Positions 1 through 8,286 of a stretch of DNA of 64,000 bases are shown here, piece by piece. The translations under genes and the position numbers were made by a program. Origin of the DNA: UMGS1590 sp963558655 (GTDB taxonomy: Bacteria; Bacillota; Peptococcia; Peptococcales; Peptococcaceae); the NCBI GenBank assembly GCA_963558655.1, contig CAUWHJ010000007.1, positions 1-64,000 on the forward strand. Direction: 5' to 3'. The notes beneath the pieces are model-generated. The model did no database searches. It was given only the letters and a program-made list of their open reading frames with translations, and had not been told where the DNA came from. The first letter of the stretch is position 1; the number at the start of each line of letters is the position of its first letter.

Positions 1-54
1 GTTGTCAGCAGCCCGTTTCACGGTCTGCGTGTAGTTCCTTGTAAACTGACCTAA
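1..54 (+). CDS. C-terminal end of a gene cut by the window edge
   Basis: Frame 1 is open from the first base to a TAA at 52-54 and reads VVSSPFHGLRVVPCKLT. Codon use resembles that of the GC-richer genes of this window rather than the AT-rich sequence that follows. Only 17 residues are visible, so the family cannot be named. It could also be chance; the only support is the open frame, its composition and a hairpin about 50 nt downstream. Confidence 0.3.
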   Translation, partial: VVSSPFHGLRVVPCKLT

Positions 55-101
55 GAAGACGTTTAAACAGAAACCCACTTACGAAGCTTTTTCTTTTCTA
101 T

Positions 102-124
102 ATCCGCAAAATATTTTTGCGGAT
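102..124. terminator. 10-bp perfect hairpin
   Basis: ATCCGCAAAA and TTTTGCGGAT pair perfectly around a 3-nt loop. It lies downstream of the partial plus-strand frame and could end that transcript, although the following U tract is broken. Its CCGCAAA core resembles, but is not identical to, the CGCAAG palindromes at 2466 and 6873. Confidence 0.45.
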
Positions 125-196
125 GTATATTTTATAGCAACTTTTTTACAACATTATATCATATTTTAAACCATTAAATCGATCAAAAACGCAAAA

Positions 197-223
197 TACT
201 GGAACCTAAAATAGGTTCCAGTA
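197..223 (-). terminator. Terminator of the first AlkP-family gene
   Basis: An 11-bp perfect stem (TACTGGAACCT with its complement) and a 5-nt loop lie 55 nt beyond the stop codon at 278. On the minus strand the stem is followed by TTTTGCGTTTTT, as expected for intrinsic termination. Confidence 0.7.
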
Positions 224-277
224 TAAAGAAAGCCCCTGATATATATTTCCGATGATATCAATAATCTTAACAAGCAA

Positions 278-2314
278 TTAAAATTCTTCTTCAAAAATCG
301 GATATACTGGTGCACCTTCGCACTGCGCAGGCATTCTCACGCCACCCAATATAGCCACAGTCGCTACAAAGTCCACTTGACGGATGATACGATCTGTTTT
401 AAAGCCTTTCTTTAACCCCTTACCAGCGGCAATAAAGATAGGCGAAACGCTGGTTTCTTCATCGCCCCAAGTAGTTGACAAGCAATCAGCATGGTCGAAG
501 TTATAACCTTCAGTAAGCCAATAGCAAATATCCCCAGCTTCTGGACCACCCTGTCCAAGCAAAACAGCATCTTTATTACGTAAAGCAACAGCAACAACAC
601 GTTTACCCGTTTTCTTATCACGATAGCCATAGAGACGAGTCATGATTTCTTCTTCGACTTCATACTTATCTTTAGGATCTACGATACCATGAGGATCGCG
701 CCCTTTTAAGTTCACATAAATATGCTGTTCGCGCTGAGCAACAGCAATAGTGTGTTCCCAGTCAATTTCTTTCATACGATTGCCGTTCTCATCACGTTTC
801 AGCGTCATCAAGCCGAGTTCTTCCATGATGCCACAGTTAACACCCATGTCATCGCCAAGTTCAACCATATCATGAGCAGAGCTAATGAGACCATGATCTG
901 AGAAAATCAAAACAGTCCAATCTTCATCGAGGTAATGCAAGAAACGTCCGAGATAATAGTCCGTCTGAACATAAACATCTTCCTGCATTTTTACATATTC
1001 TTGCGGATCAAGTTTATTATAGCCCTTATCGCTAAGATAACGTATAAACATATGCTCTTCAAGATCGACGTTATGGAAATGAGAGAAGATAACTTCATAT
1101 CCTTCATTATCGATCAGATAATTCAGAGCGTCAGCCTGCCATTCAGCAGTATGCTGCCAGTTATCGAGCATGATCCGGTTGATCAATTCCTTATCTTGGT
1201 TGCCCAGCATAGAGGTAGGAGGAACAAGGCCAACCTTTTCGGTAACGGTCTTGAACAGTTCTTTTGGATGGAAGCAAGCAGATACATCATTCAACATACC
1301 TGCAGAGATATACATACGCAATTGACTGCCATCTTCCTGAAGCTCAAGCAGTTCCATGTTACGGTTGCATTCAACAGTTTCATCGTTCTTGATACCTTTA
1401 CCAACAACAGAAGGAACAAGTTTGCCAACAGTCAGAACAGCAACAGGCTCTTCATCCTTCTTACTTGTATAAACAGCGACTCTGTCGTAAATGCCATCTT
1501 CATTCTTCAGAATGAGAGCAGGATTTCTTACGAAACCATCGCTAAAGAGCATTTCAAATTCTTTTGCATCTTCTGGAGCATTTGCCCAACCAGTAGCTGG
1601 TTTAATACGGGACTGAACGATATCCATAACACTACGATCACCGGCGCCAGCCAGACCATCTTCACGATCACGAATGATAACGCTGCGGTCATCACGAGTC
1701 GAGATACCACCCATGATGGTGAAACCTTCTTCGATCAGCGCACCATCCATACCTGTGATAACGCAAGGAGCTGCCATATCTGTATCTTCCTGCCCGCCAT
1801 TTTTAATAAAACGCGTCTGAACAGTTTCATTTGCACCAAGAATCATTTCCTTATCGAACTGACCAATGGACATCCCTACACTTCCTGGGCTAGTACCATC
1901 AACAACAGAAAGATTAGGACTATCAGAGCTTGGTGGCCAAGAAGAACCTGGCCAATGCCATACAAGAGTCTTCTTCCCTGCTTCTGCGAATACGTTCCAC
2001 AACTGCTCAGCATGGCAATTACGAGAGTCAATGTTGTAACCTACATAATCCAAACCAAGTGGACTTTTTCTATTGTAGCCAGTAATCCCATGTACATTGG
2101 CATAGCACCCCGTAGCTAACGTCGTCCACATTGGAGGCGTAACAGTTGGATGTCCACCGAGCATTACCAAATCTTCACGCTGAGCACCACGTTCAATGAA
2201 TTTTTGGACATTTGGCATCTTACCTTCTCGTACCATACGCATGGTAAAACGTGGATCCAAACCATCAACACCTAAGCACAAAATCTTGTCAGTCAATGCT
2301 TTTCTCTGTGTCAT
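278..2314 (-). CDS. Alkaline phosphatase superfamily phosphodiesterase/phosphatase, paralog 1
   Basis: A 678-residue protein of the type I phosphodiesterase/nucleotide pyrophosphatase (AlkP superfamily) type. The N-terminus has the metal-binding GVDG motif (D17) and PTVTPP with T59 as likely nucleophile. Further metal-ligand motifs are HFHNVDLEEH, FSDHG and, near the C-terminus, FDHADC. The ATG at 2314 is chosen over an upstream one because AAGGGAG precedes it. There is no signal peptide or membrane segment, so it should act in the cytoplasm, presumably on an imported ester or phosphonate; the substrate is unknown. It is closely similar to the protein at 4696-6747 throughout, ending in FEEEF there versus FEEEV. 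A CGCAAG-N6-CTTGCG palindrome about 150 nt upstream is shared with that gene. The region is AT-rich compared with the window from 8.3 kb onward. Confidence 0.85.
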   Translation of the reverse strand: MTQRKALTDKILCLGVDGLDPRFTMRMVREGKMPNVQKFIERGAQREDLVMLGGHPTVTPPMWTTLATGCYANVHGITGYNRKSPLGLDYVGYNIDSRNCHAEQLWNVFAEAGKKTLVWHWPGSSWPPSSDSPNLSVVDGTSPGSVGMSIGQFDKEMILGANETVQTRFIKNGGQEDTDMAAPCVITGMDGALIEEGFTIMGGISTRDDRSVIIRDREDGLAGAGDRSVMDIVQSRIKPATGWANAPEDAKEFEMLFSDGFVRNPALILKNEDGIYDRVAVYTSKKDEEPVAVLTVGKLVPSVVGKGIKNDETVECNRNMELLELQEDGSQLRMYISAGMLNDVSACFHPKELFKTVTEKVGLVPPTSMLGNQDKELINRIMLDNWQHTAEWQADALNYLIDNEGYEVIFSHFHNVDLEEHMFIRYLSDKGYNKLDPQEYVKMQEDVYVQTDYYLGRFLHYLDEDWTVLIFSDHGLISSAHDMVELGDDMGVNCGIMEELGLMTLKRDENGNRMKEIDWEHTIAVAQREQHIYVNLKGRDPHGIVDPKDKYEVEEEIMTRLYGYRDKKTGKRVVAVALRNKDAVLLGQGGPEAGDICYWLTEGYNFDHADCLSTTWGDEETSVSPIFIAAGKGLKKGFKTDRIIRQVDFVATVAILGGVRMPAQCEGAPVYPIFEEEF

Positions 2315-2465
2315 AATATAGCCGCTCCCTTCAATTTGCTGCTTTCGGCCAGCAATAAAATCATCATATTTTATACATTCAATCAAGAGCCCTTTGATGT
2401 TTTAACTATACCATTACAAATGTTCAGAAAAAAGCCTCATTTTGAGTTGCTCTTATGTGTCTTTA

Positions 2466-2483
2466 CGCAAGTGATTACTTGCG
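2466..2483. promoter_or_regulatory. Candidate operator, CGCAAG-N6-CTTGCG
   Basis: A perfect palindrome CGCAAGTGATTACTTGCG lies in the 388-nt divergent gap between AlkP paralog 1 (minus) and the XRE regulator (plus). The same half-sites with the same 6-nt spacer occur at 6873-6890 upstream of AlkP paralog 2. I infer a shared regulator-binding site, with the local LysR or XRE protein as candidate. Apart from this and the 2639 palindrome, nothing else was recognised in the gap. Confidence 0.5.
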
Positions 2484-2638
2484 CTATGTTTTTAACTCCA
2501 TCTCCTACCACTCACATTGCACACATCTTTTATGCATGAAAGTTCACCATTAAAATAGCAAAGATGTTATATCTCACAATTCACAGATACAACACACATT
2601 AACTATAATCCTCATCGGTACTAATAGTCAATATTTTT

Positions 2639-2653
2639 GTTCCTATAAGGAAC
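2639..2653. promoter_or_regulatory. Palindrome upstream of XRE gene
   Basis: GTTCCTATAAGGAAC is a perfect 6-bp inverted repeat with a 3-nt spacer, 50 nt before the XRE start. Its position and size suit an autoregulatory HTH_3 operator. This is inferred from position only. Confidence 0.35.
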
Positions 2654-2702
2654 TTAAAACATACTATTTATACAGATACAATGATGACTAGAGGTGAAAA
2701 AA

Positions 2703-3026
2703 ATGATTGACATGAAGGTACTTGGCAACAACATACGTACCGAAAGAAAACGACAACTGTTAACTATTGAACAACTTGCCGAAAAAGTTGACATTACAGA
2801 CAATTTCTTAGGCAAAATTGAGCGTGGTGACAGTATGCCAAGTTTACCAACCATTGAGCGTATTGCCAGCGCTCTTCATGTCAGCATCGATTTTCTACTC
2901 AAGAATGAAGAACAACGCACAAATTCTCAGCTAATCCAAAGTCTGCTTACGTTTAATGAATTAAGTCCAGCCAATCAAGAAAAATTTGTCTCTTTTATTT
3001 ATGATAATATAAAATATTTCAAGTAA
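2703..3026 (+). CDS. XRE-family helix-turn-helix regulator
   Basis: A 107-residue cytoplasmic DNA-binding protein. Residues about 5-60 form a classic HTH_3 domain (IRTERKRQLLTIEQLAEK, then NFLGKIERGDSMPSLPTIERIASAL). A short C-terminal helical tail of about 40 residues may serve dimerisation or ligand sensing. The ATG at 2703 has AGAGGTG six nt upstream; a GTG at 2694 overlaps that SD and is rejected. It is divergent from AlkP paralog 1 and convergent with the DASS transporter, so it is a good candidate local regulator of the hydrolase/transporter cassette. Its ligand is unknown. Confidence 0.85.
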   Translation: MIDMKVLGNNIRTERKRQLLTIEQLAEKVDITDNFLGKIERGDSMPSLPTIERIASALHVSIDFLLKNEEQRTNSQLIQSLLTFNELSPANQEKFVSFIYDNIKYFK

Positions 3027-3069
3027 AATATTTTCGAGTTGTATTTTTGTTATTTGCTCTTATATACAG

Positions 3070-3116
3070 AAAACGCCTCCCATTGCTAGTCCATTCCTAA
3101 CAATGGGAGGCGTTTT
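3070..3116. terminator. Bidirectional terminator
   Basis: A 16-bp perfect stem (AAAACGCCTCCCATTG and its complement) has A-rich and T-rich ends. It sits between the convergent XRE gene and DASS transporter and can end both transcripts. Confidence 0.85.
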
Positions 3117-3135
3117 AAAGTAAACACTATGTTTA

Positions 3136-4530
3136 TTAATATAAACCCAATAAATGCCAGTATGGCAACATAACGAACAAGATGCCTGCAAAAAAGAGTA
3201 CAGAACGCAATAGATTAGTTTTAACAAAATCAACTGTACTCATCATGCCAAAACTAAAAATTAACAAATAAGGCACATATTCATATGGTAACAGGATCGC
3301 TTCAGAACAAGCATTGATCGCATATAAAAATGGCTGTACAGACAACCCGTTACTTACTGCCAATGCACACAAAGGTCCTGTTATTAACGGAAAAATTGCC
3401 ATTGGCGTCATAAAAAAATTGAGAATGAAAACCAATGCAAAAATTAAAATTAAAAGCTTAAAGATACTAGCATTAGTGCCAACGATCTGTTCAAAATAGC
3501 TAAAAACAATATCCCCGATTCCTAAATAGGTAGCAACACTGCCAATCGTACCACAAGATAACGCAAAGAAAAACATTTCAAATGGGAATTGACGCAATGT
3601 CTTTTCATCGGCACCATTAACGCCAGGTAAAAACAGTAAAAGTGGCGTCAAACCCATGATAACATCGACTGAAATGTGGTGAATGCTTGTTGTGAAAATC
3701 AAAACCAAAAGAATAAGCATGACAACGCAGTTGGCTTTTTCTCTATGACTCATCTTTCCAAGTTTACTTAACTTTTCCTTGAAATAAGTATTGTCCGAGC
3801 TATATTCAGCCGGTTTATACCATTTGCTAACAATGAAAAGGATCAATAACGATACAAAAAACATTGGCCAATTGTGTAGCATAATAGATGCAGGCGTTAC
3901 CAAATCAGCACCTTCATAACCTTCGGCAGAAGGTAAAATAAGCGACCATGCCACAGCTTGGTAGGTATAACTATGAGAGGTACATGAACCTAATAACGTT
4001 GCCGTGCAAAGGCCAACACCAAGTTTTCTGTTTTCCTTCCCCAACGCATAAAACATTCCTGCAAATAAAGCCCCACTAACAACATAGCTCTGACCGTTCG
4101 TAATAATATTCAAAAGAACACAAACAATCATAACTGTAGCCAACAGCGAGAAATAACCACCTTTTACTTTTGACATGATAAAATAAGAAATACGTTGTAA
4201 AAGTCCGCATTTTTCCAATGTTACACCTATAAACAGTGCCCCAAACACCAATACTGCAGTACTACTTCCCCAAACCTGCAAAGCAACATTTGCTGGAGCA
4301 ACATTTGCTAAAAGCCACAAAGCGGGTAACAAGATTCCAATAACCCCTGTTGAAACCAATTCAAACGCTGATAAAGCTAATCCAAAAGCGGTAATTGCTA
4401 AAAACCACTTGATCTCATAGGTATATACATCTCCTGTTGGTATTATTACGAAAACTGTTGCCAGGATGATCGATATGCACCACTTCACTAACGTCGAACG
4501 ACTCACCTGCGGTCTTGCACTCATACTCAT
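3136..4530 (-). CDS. DASS/SLC13-like anion transporter
   Basis: A 464-residue integral membrane protein with about 11-12 hydrophobic segments from residue 17 to the C-terminus. It resembles the divalent anion:Na+ symporter (DASS/CitT/SLC13) group of the ion transporter superfamily. Two re-entrant-like, Asn/Ser/Thr/Pro-rich segments are visible: NIITNGQSYVVSG near residue 145 and FFMTPMAIFPLITGP near residue 385. GGGGATGA lies upstream of the start; a second ATG two codons later is also possible. It lies between the two AlkP paralogs, and I infer that it imports the dianionic substrate they cleave. The actual anion (dicarboxylate, sulfonate, phosphonate or organic ester) cannot be read from the sequence. 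Confidence 0.75.
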   Translation of the reverse strand: MSMSARPQVSRSTLVKWCISIILATVFVIIPTGDVYTYEIKWFLAITAFGLALSAFELVSTGVIGILLPALWLLANVAPANVALQVWGSSTAVLVFGALFIGVTLEKCGLLQRISYFIMSKVKGGYFSLLATVMIVCVLLNIITNGQSYVVSGALFAGMFYALGKENRKLGVGLCTATLLGSCTSHSYTYQAVAWSLILPSAEGYEGADLVTPASIMLHNWPMFFVSLLILFIVSKWYKPAEYSSDNTYFKEKLSKLGKMSHREKANCVVMLILLVLIFTTSIHHISVDVIMGLTPLLLFLPGVNGADEKTLRQFPFEMFFFALSCGTIGSVATYLGIGDIVFSYFEQIVGTNASIFKLLILIFALVFILNFFMTPMAIFPLITGPLCALAVSNGLSVQPFLYAINACSEAILLPYEYVPYLLIFSFGMMSTVDFVKTNLLRSVLFFAGILFVMLPYWHLLGLY

Positions 4531-4560
4531 TTAACTCATCCCCTTTCAAATTTCAAATAG

Positions 4561-4596
4561 AAGCGGGCCCCATATTTTTAGAAGAAAGGCCCGCTT
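4561..4596 (-). terminator. GC hairpin between AlkP paralog 2 and DASS gene
   Basis: AAGCGGGCC and GGCCCGCTT pair around an 18-nt loop, just upstream of the DASS start. On the minus strand no strong U tract follows. It may reduce read-through from AlkP paralog 2 into the transporter or stabilise an mRNA end. Confidence 0.4.
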
Positions 4597-4695
4597 ACAA
4601 ATGAATCATTTAATATAATCCAACTAATATTGACCCCAATAATTCGTATATGTTGGATATATTGAGATAAAACGTTATACTCTTATCTTTTCATC

Positions 4696-6747
4696 TCATA
4701 CTTCTTCTTCAAAGATCTGATAAACAGGAGCACCTTCACAATTACGTGGCATTCTCGCGCCGGTCAAAAGGCAAATGGTTGGTGCAACATCAACTTCACG
4801 AATGATGCGTTCTGTTTCATAGCCTTTCTTGATACCTTTACCCGCTGCAATAAAGATTGGCGATACTGAAGTATCCCCTTCACCATAAGTGGTTGACAAA
4901 CAATCCGCATGATCGAAATTATAGCCTTCAGCATGCCATACTAAAATATCCCCTGCTTCTGGACCACCATTACCGAGAAGGATTGCATCACGATTACGCA
5001 ATGCTACAGAAAATATGCGATGACCCGTCTTTGGATCTTTATAACCGTAAAGATCAGTCATAATCTGTTCTTCGAGTTCATATTGATCGCCTGGATCAAC
5101 AATACCATCTATCACTGTACCATCTTCTAGAGTATGTTTATTTCGACCCTTGAGATTAAGATAAACCATACCTTCACGCTGAACGATAGCCCGGGTCTTC
5201 GTCCAGTCAACTTCTTCAAGCTTATTACCATTTTCATCGCGTTTGAGAACAGTGTAACCCAATTCTTCCATGATCGGTGTAATAACACTTGCATTGGCAT
5301 CAGCGAATAATGGCACATCATGTTTTGGTGCAACCTGAGCATGGTCAGAAACAATCAGAATAGTCCAGCCCTTATCTAGTAATGGCAAAAATTGACCTAA
5401 ATAATAATCGGTCTGAATATAGAGATTACGAATCCATTTTTGTGCCATTTCTACACCATTCTTATTGCTTGGAATATCTGCCAAGAATTTAATAAACATA
5501 TGTTCCTGAATATCAACATTATGCATATGAGAGAAAACAACATCTAAATTTTCTTTTTCAATCAAAAATTTAATAACTTCAGCTTGATAATCTACTGCAT
5601 CATACCAGTTATCTAACATACAATCAGTAATCAACATATCTTCCTGATGTCCAATAAAAGAGAATGGTACGGGGGTTCCAATTTCTTCTTTAACTTCCTG
5701 GAAAAGTCTCTTCGGATGCCATACAGTGTCATTTTCAGTATCCATACCATAGGAAACATGCATATTAAGCGTACTGCCATCTTCTGCAAGTTTTAAAAGT
5801 TTAAGGTTTCTAATAACGTTAAAAGTTTCGTCGCCTTTTACAGCAGTACCAGGAACATGCTTTACTAATTTACCCACTTCACAAATAACCAGTGGTTCTT
5901 CATCACTTTTCTTGTTATAAACAGCAACACGATCATAAATTCCCTGTTTATTCTTCAGAATCAAAGCCGGACGGCGAATCATTCCCTGCGAATATAGGAT
6001 AGTAAATTCTTTCGCACCTTCTGGCGCATTAGCCCACCCTTTAGCTGGTTTAATTGGGGAACGAACCTGATCGATGCCACCTTCGGTAGCTTGAGTGGTA
6101 GACTGATCAATCTTAGTAATAAACTTTTTCCAAGGTTTATTATTCAAAGAAGTATTCTGTTCAAAAGTAATGGCATCATTGTCTTCAATTTCTAAATCTT
6201 CAATAACGCAAGCAGCAGTTGCTTCCATTGCTGGTTTGGACACGAAACGAACCTGTTCAAATTTTTCAGAAGCGGCTACAACAAATTCTGTATCAACCGC
6301 GCAACTGGATTGTCCAACAACGCCAGGAGTGGTCCCATCAATAACATAAAGATTTTCGCTTTCAGAGGTTGGAGGCCAAGAGCTGCCTGGCCAATGAAAT
6401 ACCAATGTTTTTAAACCTGCTTCGGCAGTAGTATTCCATACCTGTTCTGCTTTACATAGTTTAGAATCAAGATTATATGCAATTTCATCTATATCATTGC
6501 CACAACGGAAAAATCCTGTAATACCATGAACATTCGCATAGCAACCAGTTGCCAAAGTAGTCCACATAGGAGGCGTTACAGTCGGTGCTCCACCCAACAT
6601 CATCAAATCATGACGCTGGGCACCACGTTCTATAAATTGTTTTGTATTAGGCATTAAACCTTCATCGACATATTTACGAGTAAGTCTTGGGTCCATACCA
6701 TCTACACCAAGTACCAATACCTTATCGGATAATGCTTTTCTATTCAT
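4696..6747 (-). CDS. Alkaline phosphatase superfamily phosphodiesterase/phosphatase, paralog 2
   Basis: A 683-residue cytoplasmic AlkP-superfamily hydrolase, highly similar to the protein at 278-2314. It shares LGVDGMDPR, the PTVTPPMW nucleophile segment, HMHNVDIQEH, VSDHA and FDHADC. The ATG at 6747 is chosen because GAGGAG precedes it; an in-frame ATG 45 nt upstream lacks an SD. Compared with its paralog it has insertions around residues 185-230 and a THTLEDGTVIDG-type insertion near residue 555, so the two may differ in substrate range. It follows the LysR gene on the same strand and precedes the DASS transporter. The palindrome at 6873-6890 lies in its upstream region. Confidence 0.85.
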   Translation of the reverse strand: MNRKALSDKVLVLGVDGMDPRLTRKYVDEGLMPNTKQFIERGAQRHDLMMLGGAPTVTPPMWTTLATGCYANVHGITGFFRCGNDIDEIAYNLDSKLCKAEQVWNTTAEAGLKTLVFHWPGSSWPPTSESENLYVIDGTTPGVVGQSSCAVDTEFVVAASEKFEQVRFVSKPAMEATAACVIEDLEIEDNDAITFEQNTSLNNKPWKKFITKIDQSTTQATEGGIDQVRSPIKPAKGWANAPEGAKEFTILYSQGMIRRPALILKNKQGIYDRVAVYNKKSDEEPLVICEVGKLVKHVPGTAVKGDETFNVIRNLKLLKLAEDGSTLNMHVSYGMDTENDTVWHPKRLFQEVKEEIGTPVPFSFIGHQEDMLITDCMLDNWYDAVDYQAEVIKFLIEKENLDVVFSHMHNVDIQEHMFIKFLADIPSNKNGVEMAQKWIRNLYIQTDYYLGQFLPLLDKGWTILIVSDHAQVAPKHDVPLFADANASVITPIMEELGYTVLKRDENGNKLEEVDWTKTRAIVQREGMVYLNLKGRNKHTLEDGTVIDGIVDPGDQYELEEQIMTDLYGYKDPKTGHRIFSVALRNRDAILLGNGGPEAGDILVWHAEGYNFDHADCLSTTYGEGDTSVSPIFIAAGKGIKKGYETERIIREVDVAPTICLLTGARMPRNCEGAPVYQIFEEEV

Positions 6748-6860
6748 AATATCTTCTCCTCTTCTCTTATTGTTTTTTCGATAAATTTGCAAATTTCTTA
6801 TCGTTGTCTATACAATATCACTTTATAAAACGCATTTAAAGAATTTATGTTTTGTCATGA

Positions 6861-6902
6861 TTTTGTATTATCCGCAAGAAAGCACTTGCGGATAATACAA
6901 AA
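6861..6902. promoter_or_regulatory. 18-bp inverted repeat with CGCAAG-N6-CTTGCG core
   Basis: TTTTGTATTATCCGCAAG and its perfect complement flank a 6-nt loop. The core at 6873-6890 has the same half-sites and spacing as the palindrome upstream of AlkP paralog 1. The stem has T's on the outer left and A's on the outer right, opposite to an intrinsic terminator, so an operator is more likely. It lies between the LysR gene and AlkP paralog 2, about 115 nt from the latter's start. Confidence 0.55.
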
Positions 6903-6948
6903 AAATTGACCGAAAGGACATCCCTGCCTTCGGTCATCATCATCTATG

Positions 6949-7839
6949 CTATTTATCAAGTGATTTCTTAAACAATGTAATTGCCCTCGAAACAATATCT
7001 TCATCAAGATCTTTACGATAAATAAAATAACAATACATTTGCTCAATCGTCTGAATACAGATAAATCTCTCATCATCAAAGAGGTCATGAAACATCAACT
7101 TCTGACCACCTAAAACAAAATCAAATGTGTAATGCCCTTCTTTTAAGATTGCCTCTTTCAAATTACTTGGCACTTCCACCATCGGATCATATCCTAAATC
7201 TAAAAGGATGGATAACTCTTTTCCATTATTTACATTATTCAATGTGTTCAAAGTATATGAACGTAACGTTGCATAACTGATTTCTTTCATTTTTACAAGC
7301 TCATGGTCTTTTCTAACCCAAATATACAATGGAAAAGTACGAATTTGACGACATACATAATTACTTGGTATTTTCATACTTGTACGTGTTTGCCGCGTTA
7401 ATTTCGTCTGGATATTGATGTCATACTGCACCACACTCTCATCATCGCTATTACTGATTGTCGCCAACACAAAATTCTTATCCGGAAATGCGTCTAACAA
7501 ACCAGCAATCAGCCATTCACCGAAATTACTCACATAGGCACGAAAAGCACTAATCGCATACCGCTCCTCCATCGTTGTTTCTTCTTGCATCAATAATATA
7601 TTACGCTTAATCTTTTTTTCTTCATTTAAAATAATTCGCGCTGACTCAAATAACATATCTGCCGCCTTTGTTGGTACAACACCTTTCTTCATACGAATGA
7701 ACAATTCAATTCCCAAAGAACTTTCCAAATGCTTCATACTCTGAGATAGCGCTTGTCGTGAAATATGCAACACTTCCGCTGCATAAGATATGGAACGATA
7801 ACGATACACCTCTGTGAAATAGTACAATTGCTCAAACAT
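6949..7839 (-). CDS. LysR-family transcriptional regulator
   Basis: About 296 residues. The N-terminal winged helix-turn-helix is clear (QLYYFTEVYRYRSISYAAEVLHISRQALSQSMKHLE, in pieces, residues 4-40), followed by a linker helix and an effector-binding domain to the C-terminus. GGAGG lies 7 nt before the ATG at 7839; an ATG at 7842 is the alternative. The gene is upstream of AlkP paralog 2 on the same strand with the CGCAAG palindrome between them. A role as activator or repressor of the AlkP/DASS cassette is inferred. It is AT-rich like the rest of the cassette. Confidence 0.85.
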   Translation of the reverse strand: MFEQLYYFTEVYRYRSISYAAEVLHISRQALSQSMKHLESSLGIELFIRMKKGVVPTKAADMLFESARIILNEEKKIKRNILLMQEETTMEERYAISAFRAYVSNFGEWLIAGLLDAFPDKNFVLATISNSDDESVVQYDINIQTKLTRQTRTSMKIPSNYVCRQIRTFPLYIWVRKDHELVKMKEISYATLRSYTLNTLNNVNNGKELSILLDLGYDPMVEVPSNLKEAILKEGHYTFDFVLGGQKLMFHDLFDDERFICIQTIEQMYCYFIYRKDLDEDIVSRAITLFKKSLDK

Positions 7840-7842
7840 CAT

Positions 7843-8104
7843 TCAACCTCCAATTGCCAAATTACTTCCACTTCTTAGCAAGGATACTTTATCAATCTTT
7901 CCAATAAAATCCATATACAATGTTCATTTGCGTCTAACTAACTAATAATACCATAGATGACAAAAATAGCAGTTCTTTACAAATGTAAAAAGTATTCTAC
8001 CAAGCATAATATTTACTACTTTTCTTCCACGTAAACTTCTCAATATTTTTTCACATCAACTTTTATTTGACAATAAATAATTTATCTATGATATCTTACA
8101 TGAC
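7843..8104. other. AT-rich non-coding stretch
   Basis: No supported gene was seen between the LysR start and the inverted repeat at 8105. The sequence is very AT-rich and presumably holds the LysR promoter. The right-hand change to GC-richer sequence occurs near 8.28 kb. Confidence 0.5.
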
Positions 8105-8167
8105 AAAACCTTCTGTGATTTGAATGTTTGATTTCCAAGCCAAGTTCATTCTATCACAGAAGGTTTT
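8105..8167. repeat. 15-bp perfect inverted repeat with 33-nt spacer
   Basis: AAAACCTTCTGTGAT at 8105-8119 is repeated inverted at 8153-8167. It is not needed to terminate either neighbour, because ribU has its own terminator at 8231-8278. It could be a long-loop terminator, a small mobile-element remnant or an RNA stem. Confidence 0.5.
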
Positions 8168-8230
8168 ATTTATATTCGTCAAATTTTCCATCACCAGCAT
8201 AAATGTATTTTTCTTGCCAATTCTGTGTTC

Positions 8231-8278
8231 AAAAAAGAGCTGTCGCACAAACGATAGATCCGTTTATGCGACAGCTCT
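8231..8278 (-). terminator. ribU terminator
   Basis: An 18-bp stem with one mismatch (AGAGCTGTCGCA core) lies 9 nt after the ribU stop and is followed by TTTTTT on the minus strand. Confidence 0.9.
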
Positions 8279-8286
8279 ACTATGCT

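Noticed and set aside
935..2119. 394-codon plus-strand open frame opposite AlkP paralog 1
   Set aside because: It is antisense to a gene with intact catalytic motifs, has a composition typical of a shadow frame and no SD.
6861..6902. Intrinsic terminator of the LysR gene
   Set aside because: Stem ends are T-rich on the left and A-rich on the right, so neither strand has a U tract after the stem; the core matches the other AlkP palindrome.
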